Made by a program: the position numbers and the translations under genes. From Hypholoma sublateritium FD-334 SS-4 (taxonomy: Eukaryota > Basidiomycota > Agaricomycetes > Agaricales > Strophariaceae), in NCBI GenBank assembly GCA_000827495.1, contig KN817596.1:110081-174080 (forward strand): DNA of 64,000 nt. The letters run 5' to 3'. A model generated the notes under the pieces. It was not told where the DNA came from. It made no database searches and worked only from the letters and a program-made list of their open reading frames with translations. Of the stretch, positions 57,426 to 64,000 are shown piece by piece (position 1 is the first letter of the stretch; the number at the start of each line of letters is the position of its first letter).

Positions 57426-59546
57426 TCACTCAACGACCGTACTGGTGGTCATGCTCCGCACGCGCTTCACCGCACCGCGAACCCTCTCCCCGCCCGCCCG
57501 GCCTCCGGTGACGACCTGCCTGCCCAGCCAGCTCATGCCGAACACGATGAACTGCAGGCTCATGAGCACGCCGACGACAAAGCTGAGCACGAGCACGCCG
57601 CCGGGGAAGGTGGCGAACGCGATGAGCGCGAGGCACGCCGTAAGCGCGCACGCGGACATGAACATGCAAAATGCGGGCACGCGCGCGGAGAGCGCGAAGA
57701 AGAAATAAGAGGCGCGCTCGTCCGTGGAGAACACGTCGCGCGAGCGGAACTGAAAGAGGGTTTAGCGATGGTCACTCGACTCGTGTAGGAGAAGAGACAA
57801 ACCATGAATGTGGAGGTGTCCGCCCAGTTGTACCGCATGAAGAACCAGGCGACGCATGCGATGCCGAGGCCCGAGGTGACGCTCGACAGCGCAATGGCGA
57901 TCTGGGCCTTTTCGCTGACGGTGAACATCCCGCCAGTTTGGATGGTGAACATCGCCGTGTTCACACCGGCGAGGGCGAGGAGCTGCAAATATCGGAAGTG
58001 TAAGAGCGCTTCCTCCATGTCAAATTAAACACGGATCCGCACCAATGTCCCAACGACGGCCCATTCGCTTTGAAGCCGTCGCACAATCGGGTCGAAATCC
58101 GACTCTGAGTGAGCACAACGCATCTGAGCGTAGAGCGTGAACGCGGCAAGCAGGCGTTCGATGAAAGTCATGTCTGTTTGCTGTGGGGGGAGCGAGAGCT
58201 TTTCAGTGTAGAGAGGCAGAAGTATGTCGCGCGCAGCTGCGATCCATATCTTCCTGCCTGTGGCTGTGGTCGTCGATGAGAAAGAGATGGTATCGCCGGT
58301 AGCGGCGCGGAAGGTGAACTCGTCAGGCGTCTGCTTCTGACGAGTCAGGGAAAGAGTGAGGTGTGAAGTATGTGGGGTCATAGAGCGATCGTCGTCCTCG
58401 TCGCAATCGTCATCGACGATCGTGTTGCTGTTACCGTCGTCATCCTTCAGGTCCTGGGATGTGGGTAGAAGACGGTCCGTCTCCTGGAAATCGTCTGACA
58501 TAGAGTCTTCGGAGCAGTCTTCGTCGCTGTAGATGGCGTATCCTTTCACGCGCCGGCGGCGGAGTGTCGACTGTGGTGGTGGCTCATCGGAAGATATCAG
58601 ATCGGGCACTTCTGGACGTATACTGTCAGCGAAGAAGCGTCGATCATTACGATCGCAGCCACACACCGTCTCCAAACCATGCCTTCTCCGACGAGATCTC
58701 ACTTAGTGGCGATGCCGGTCGCTCCTGGACTCCACTCGCACTTTCTTCCTTCGTGTGTGCACTGTCGCTGACATGCATTTCGTCGGTGTAGACTGAGTCC
58801 ATAGTCGAGCTCCGGCTTGGGCCTGCCTCGGCATTAACTAGGCCGGGCCGAAGCGTAGATGTTGACGTGGAGGTGACCAACGAGGGAGCGGAAACGGTCG
58901 ATTTGAGGGAAGGAGGCGGCCGCAGCTTCAGGCGGAGCATGGCACCGCCCTGGGGCCTCCCCTTCGAGGCACTGCTTGCTTTACTGTCAGAGCTTCGGCA
59001 CATTAGGCGCACGTCGATTTCTGTAACGAAGCCCGTTGACGATGAGCATCAGCACACAGACATCCGGTCCGCGTACACATTTACGGCACAAGAGACTCAC
59101 TGCCATCCGCACCCTCCTGCTTCTTTAGCATCTCCCCTAGGCAACAGCTCGCACTGCCAACGAGGACGCGACGCTTTTTCTTTTTACTCTGAGAGCGGTG
59201 CCATACATTGATTGCGACTTGCGAGCTCGGTGTTGCATCGTGTCTGTAATGCAGGGTCAATATTGCCACCTGGAGCGGCCTCGCGCGAATGGGATGTTTT
59301 TCAAAATGCAACTTACATGACCATGGATTCCCGCTGGTTGACGCACTGTCCGTCGACGCCAAGGAGCGTTTCGTATCCCCCGGCGGTCCGCCCGCCGTCG
59401 CCCTCTTTCCCCGCTTCCACCTCGACGGTCACTATTGGCCGCCATGCTTTCTCGGGCCGCATCAGGCGAATTCCCGAGAGGAGAAGAACTGTACCAACAG
59501 ATGGTATACTCGTCACTAATAGTAACGTGAGGTGGATGGGTATCTC
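57426..59546 (-). CDS. C2-like domain plus multi-pass membrane protein, 5' end unresolved
   Basis: Minus-strand exons 59317-59546, 59101-59243, about 58663-59020, 58043-58622, 57803-57982 and 57426-57749 read in one frame. The N-terminal part (RPIVTVEVEAG, YETLLGVDGQ, SSQVAINVWHRSQSKKKKRR, VLVGSASCCLGEMLKKQEG) has the beta-strand and binding-loop order of a C2 domain. A Ser/Thr/Asp-rich linker with SDEDCSEDSMSDDFQETD follows. After it come four hydrophobic segments (LLALAGVNTAMFTIQ, IAIALSSVTSGLGIACVAWF, FCMFMSACALTACLALIAFA, FPGGVLVLSFVVGVLMSLQF). No ATG is found at the 5' end of the first exon listed, so an upstream exon must exist, probably between 59550 and 59650. The donor of the third intron is ambiguous (58662 or 58677). 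I do not recognise the family; C2 plus membrane spans suggests a lipid- or Ca2+-linked membrane protein. Confidence 0.65.
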
Positions 59547-61637
59547 CTACGCACTCGTTAAATGCCACGCACTGGATGCAACTTCACATCAGGACAAGGA
59601 GAGGTGTGGATAACAGCAGGAAGCGTACTCGGATGACATTTCCAGTGATTTTATTTGGTGATGGACAATATGCCTTCACTGTTACCAGCTTTCCGTGCTG
59701 GTGTGGGTGTAGCGGTTGTTTGTAGCGCTATTTACGCAGTGAATGTGCCGCGATACCCGAGGCTGTTCAGCAGATCAGTGTTCAGCTTCAGATGTGTAAG
59801 TAGTTGGCGACGACGGCGACTCAATCGCACAAGCGTCTGGCGATGGAAAACGGAGGGAAAGGGGAAGAGATGGCGGTAGTAGCAAAGAGGCGATGCGCGT
59901 AATTTGTGAATCCTCGTAAGCTGTGGGAAAGGAGGGTAGGCTGTGCCTGATGGACTTGCATGATGGGACGCGCCGGACGTACCGGGCCCGTTCCAGGTGT
60001 CCTTGAACCAACCTTGAACCAACCTTATTTCGATGATTGATCCCGCTTGTCCTCGACCAATCCGAGTGCAGTCGACTCAGGCGAAGAACCAACGGACAGC
60101 GACCAGGCTTTGAATAGTCTTCAGACCCACACGGAGGATGATTATCTACCGCCTTGACTAGTTTGAGCCGAACATTGGATGCGTCAGCCCTACGAGGCTG
60201 CGCTTTGATTGGTCCCACTCGTCAGGCAGCTAAAGTACGTTGACGACAAGTTGACGACTATCAGTTCTCTTGGGATGGGCGAATTAGTTACTAAGTCCCA
60301 TCCTCTACAGAAATACTTACACGCCATGATCATCAATCGCTCCCCAACCAGCTACTTAGCTGACAGCGCACTCATGCTCGTGGCCTCCTCACATTGAACT
60401 CCAAGTCCAGACGGCATATTGTTCGCACCCGCTTACACCGCATCTCCGTCAGCTTCATGTCCGCCGATTGTAGCCTTATGCTGCAGAAGTCTCGCATACA
60501 TCGCGTTCTCCGGGTGCGCCCACACCGGCCTCACCTACCTCTACCTCTCGTACGTCTGGGACACGGCACCGACGCGCGCCATAGCCTCTGCCCACCATCT
60601 CGTAACTGCGCTTTTCCGGTTGCGTAGAATTTCGCTCATCATTGCAACTGAGATATTCTACAACCTACCTTCCGCTGTCGACGCTGCGGCACCAGGAAAC
60701 GATGGTGGAAGAGGGTGACGAGTCAGACCAAGGACTCGACGAGTCGACGCCGCTAAGACCTTGCTTGTAGGAGCATCTCTGCAACACATCTTCGTTGGCT
60801 GCACCCGGTACCGGCGGACGCAGCCGTGCGTGGCAGGGATGGTCATCACTTTTAATTGTCGTGGAAGGTGCGACTCTTCTCACTTCTTCATTAGGAAGGA
60901 TGCCGTCGGCTCTACTGTTCCGATTTATGAGATCAAGCGCGCGGTGAGCGCACTACTCAGTGAAAGTTCAGCGCAACCATGTGGCCGGCACATATCCGTT
61001 CTTGAAATGAAGTCGACAGCGAGGGCGACCGCCGTAAGGCAGACGACAACTGCTGGCTTAGGGCACATGCTAGAGGTATGCCTTGTCCAACCCATCCTCC
61101 AGGTGCTAGCGCCATACCTAGTGCCCGATGCCATACCCAGTGCCCGACGCCAAGCCTCCCATCAATTATCATGCGCAACCGTTCTTCAACCATCCTTCAA
61201 GAGTTTCCTAGTCTCCCGTAGGCAGACTCCGATACCGCTATTGATGATAAAGTCGATCAACCGTTGATGATAACAGTCGATCAACTTACCGTCAGCAACC
61301 CGAGCTTTGCATTTACAACATATTTCTACGGCGAAGACCGGTTATGAAGCGATTCGACTTTCTACGGCCGACAGGTGGAGGTCGGTCGGTCCGGCGTGTT
61401 CTTAAAATGACAAGGTGAGGAGCGGGTGGCCGGCGCACGCGCCAGGTACCGCGAGATCTTGTTTTAATCAGCACCAAACCTTTATCAGATAAGTTTTTCT
61501 GCTCTTGGCACTGATGGAATCTTATCAGATGGCGCAATGATGAATTCCAGACCGCTGGGATCTATCTCCAAGACTATATAACATGCGGCGACACGCCTTC
61601 TGTGGGATCCAGCCCCTCCTTCAGTCTCTTCCCCAGC
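59547..61637. other. 2.1-kb region with missing 5' exon and siderophore-transporter promoter
   Basis: The first part should contain the start of the minus-strand C2/TM gene. A plus-strand frame at 60419-60718 is open but unrecognised. A 20-bp imperfect tandem unit (CCATACCYAGTGCCCGAYGC) repeats near 61111-61150. The last 150 bp are the promoter of the siderophore transporter. Confidence 0.4.
61484..61530 (+). promoter_or_regulatory. Two ATCWGATAA iron-type GATA-factor sites plus TATA box
   Basis: ATCAGATAA lies at 61484-61492 on the plus strand, within the near-palindrome TTATC-A-GATAA. ATCTGATAA lies on the minus strand at 61522-61530. Both fit the consensus ATCWGATAA recognised by fungal iron-responsive GATA repressors (Urbs1, SreA, Sfu1 type). 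They sit 108-154 bp before ATG 61638, with TATATA at 61575-61580 between sites and start. The sequence match is direct; regulation by iron is inference. Confidence 0.7.
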
Positions 61638-64000
61638 ATGTCGCTTCACAAGAGCGAACTCTCGACTAAGGACGCTGAAAAAGGCATCTCGGATGATGTC
61701 CGTTCCATCTCCGACGTTGGCCATCTCGGTGTGAAGACCATCCAGGCCACCCACAAGGTGTACGGGAAGTACTCGAAGTGGTTCCTATTTATTAGGTGCG
61801 ATATCACCTCATCCTGTCGCATTTGTTCCCCGTTTAACCTTCATCCTACAGTTTGGGTCTCGCGGCCTACATCTATTCATTGGACGGAACGACTACTTAC
61901 AGTTACCTTGCTTTCGCGGCGTCGAGCTTCGGCGATCACAGTCTTATTAGCACCATCCAGGTTGCGCAGTCGATTATTAGTGCGTCATTATTCCATTCTC
62001 ATCTCATACATGATGCTGAATGAATTTCAGTTGCATGTGGAAAGCCTGTTATTGCGAAGATCGCTGATGTTGGGTCCCGTGGAACGGCCTACGTTGCTGT
62101 CTGTAAGTAACATTCCATATGTACTCCACAAATTGAATGTTGAACTTTTTACAGTGATATTCTATGTCATCGGTTACATCGTTATCGCCTCGTCTAACAA
62201 TGTCCAAACGCTTGCTGGCGGTATTATCATCTATGCCATGTACGTTCTCTATGTCCCTACCTCCGGACGAATACTGAGATTCGCGATGCAGAGGATACAC
62301 CGGGTTGCAACTGCTCACCCAGATTATCATCGCCGACATGACTACGCTCAAGTGGCGCGGCCTTGTGTCTGGCCTGATTTCGATGCCGTACATCATCAAC
62401 GCCTTCGTTGGCTCCAACATCTCCGCCAATGTCCTCGTTGGCGCCGGATGGCGATGGGGATGTAAGCCATCTTCACCTCGTAACATGTAACTACGCCTTA
62501 CCGAATCTTTTCAGACGGAATGTTCGCCATTCTAATCCCTGTATCCCTCGCCCCATTGATCACCACCCTCCTGTGGGCCGAGCGCAAGGCGAGGAAGCAG
62601 GGAGTCGCCCCCACCAGGGCTAGCGGCCCCCAACTCTCCTTCTACGCGCGAACCGTCTCTGTCGTAGATCAGCTCGACATGCTCGGGCTTCTGCTGATTG
62701 GAACATCCGTTGCGCTCATCCTCCTCCCCCTCACGCTGAGCAATAGCGCGAAGGGCGGCTGGAATAATGGTGAGCATGCTCATATACGACATCTTACATG
62801 CACTAACATCCCTCTTCAGCCTCTATGATCGCCATGATTGTTGTTGGCTGCATCCTCATTCCCGTGTACGCGCTGTGGGATCTTAAATTCGCCAATTATC
62901 CCGTCATCGCCCGCCGCTTTGTGTTCAACCGCAGTGTCGTCCTCGCCTGCGCAATCGGCGCGTTCGACTTTGTACGTATATTCACCATACAACGGGGCAC
63001 CNCTAACCTCTCTGTGTTAAACTAGGTTTCCTTCTACATCTCCTATACCTACCTCTACTCCTTCGTTCTNGTTGTGAAGCCCTGGTAAGTCCAATAGCAA
63101 TTGAATATATAAGCTCCGTATCCTAATCGTTTGCCCCTTAGGTCCCTTCTAAATGCTACCTACTTCTCGCAGACGCAGACAGTCGCCCTCACCGTCTTTG
63201 GTATCGCTGGAGGACTTGCGATGCGCTACTTCCATCGCTCCAAGGTAAGCAGTCCATACTTTATTTCAAATATATATCGTTAATACCGATTCATAGCCCA
63301 TTCTGTTGGCCGGTGTTGCTATCCGTCTTTTGTGCGTACCCCTCTGCGAGATTCTTTGATAATTATTGAACTTTTCGCAGAGGATGTGGCTTGATGATCC
63401 ACTCGCGCGGCGCAAACGCATCTGACGCTGAGGTCGTATGGAGTCAGCTCCTCCAAGGCATTGGCGGTGGGTTCTCCGCCGTCTCCCTGCAAGTGAGCGC
63501 CCAAGCGTCCGTGCCCCACGCCGATGTCGCTATGGTCACCGCCGTCGTTCTCCTCATCACCGAGATCGGTGGTGCTATCGGTACCGCTATTGGTATGTCC
63601 TTTTCATACTAACTATAAGCAGGATTGTATCTAATTTACATTCCGCAGCTGGATCCATTTGGACGCACCTCATGCCAGGGAAGCTTGCCTACTATCTCCC
63701 CGAGCTCTCGGAGGAAGACCGCACCACGCTCTTTGGATCCCTCTATGCCGTTGCTGTATACCCACGCGGCAACCCTATTCGCGAGGGTGTCATTCTCGGT
63801 GCGTTTTACACGAGTCTCCCCCGATCGTTATACTGATCGCCCTCCGCGCAGCTTATGACGATGTGATGAAGATTCTGACCATCGTGGCGACGGTCTTCGC
63901 CGTCGTGCCGCTTGTCCTGGCCATCTGGATGCCCAACTGGTATCTCGGTGACCAGCAAAATGCGGTCGAAAATGTTGATCTTGCGGGCGAGAAGGTCGAC
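61638..64000 (+). CDS. Siderophore-iron transporter, MFS family (3' end outside window)
   Basis: Thirteen exons are visible: 61638-61795, 61852-61979, 62031-62102, 62155-62239, 62292-62461, 62515-62769, 62820-62971, 63026-63084, 63142-63244, 63297-63331, 63381-63592, 63649-63798 and 63852 to the edge. They cover 576 codons without a stop. The reading SLGLAAYIYSLDGTTTYSYL, ACGKPVIAKIADVGSRGTAY, DMTTLKWRGLVSGLISMPYI and INAFVGSNISANVLVGAGWR, and later LLQGIGGGFSAVSLQVSAQA, then LMPGKLAYYLPELSEEDR, matches fungal siderophore transporters of the SIT/Arn/MirB group (14 spans). These take up ferric-siderophore chelates with protons. The visible end (MPNWYLGDQQNAVE) is just after the last span, so only a short tail is missing. 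Two ambiguous bases occur (63002 in an intron, 63070 at a third codon position). The promoter carries iron-type GATA sites. Confidence 0.92.

Noticed and set aside
60419..60718. Plus-strand frame rich in Ala, Ser and Leu upstream of the siderophore transporter
   Set aside because: Hydrophobic stretches are present but there is no start context, intron support or family match. It could be a relic but cannot be shown.
27884..64000. Clustering of transporters, dehydrogenase and ABC genes as a possible secondary-metabolite or siderophore biosynthesis cluster
   Set aside because: No NRPS, PKS, terpene synthase, P450 or siderophore synthetase is present, and the genes between are housekeeping, so no biosynthetic cluster can be supported.

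Overview
This window is nuclear DNA from a filamentous basidiomycete, most likely a mushroom-forming Agaricomycete. The genes are dense on both strands and split by many introns, almost all 45-65 bp long with GT..AG ends. Several families are typical of this group: DUF6534 and DUF6699 proteins, small NACHT proteins with a short 'ISGG' head, and F-box/LRR-like paralogues. I recognise no rRNA, tRNA, CRISPR or organellar sequence. Every call comes from reading the sequence by eye, so exon boundaries are predictions. They are supported by reading frame, splice sites and family-like protein sequence.

Layout. 0.2-2.0 kb: a decayed zinc-type alcohol dehydrogenase/quinone reductase gene broken by a small AT-rich insertion. 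3.9-8.5 kb: a large SKN7/PRR1-type regulator (HSF-type DNA-binding domain, coiled coil, poly-Q, response-regulator receiver) with a 1-kb third intron. 9.6-21.7 kb: a rearranged accessory block. It holds two copies of an unrecognised gene (A at 10.8 kb, B at 17 kb), each followed by fragments copied from the 3' part of the SKN7-like gene. Copy B is interrupted by a 2.3-kb fold-back element in its first exon. It also carries a 0.8-kb 8-bp-TSD element (with a PHD-finger relic) at its stop codon, and is followed by a dead kinase-like gene. 21.9-24.8 kb: IML2/TTC39 homologue.

25.3-32.3 kb: a vacuolar-type amino-acid transporter, an intronless F-box protein and a tartrate/D-malate dehydrogenase-like enzyme. 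33.6-40.2 kb: a DUF6699 protein, then an ABC transporter and a BuGZ/ZNF207-like C2H2 protein sharing a 246-bp divergent promoter. 42.7-49.9 kb: two F-box paralogues of equal predicted length (437 aa) flanking the pyruvate dehydrogenase E1-alpha gene. 50.5-56.5 kb: an intact three-exon NACHT protein, a small single-pass membrane protein and a DUF6534 membrane protein. 57.4-59.5 kb: a C2-like plus multi-pass membrane protein. 61.6 kb to the end: a siderophore-iron MFS transporter (3' end outside the window), with two perfect ATCWGATAA iron-GATA-factor sites upstream.

The housekeeping genes (SKN7-like, IML2, PDA1, BuGZ) show no obvious functional coupling. The notable biology is the 9.6-21.7 kb block, where one gene was duplicated with pieces of its neighbour and then hit by at least two different DNA elements. 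Two further points are a possible intron-retention switch in the SKN7-like gene and the iron-type promoter of the siderophore transporter.
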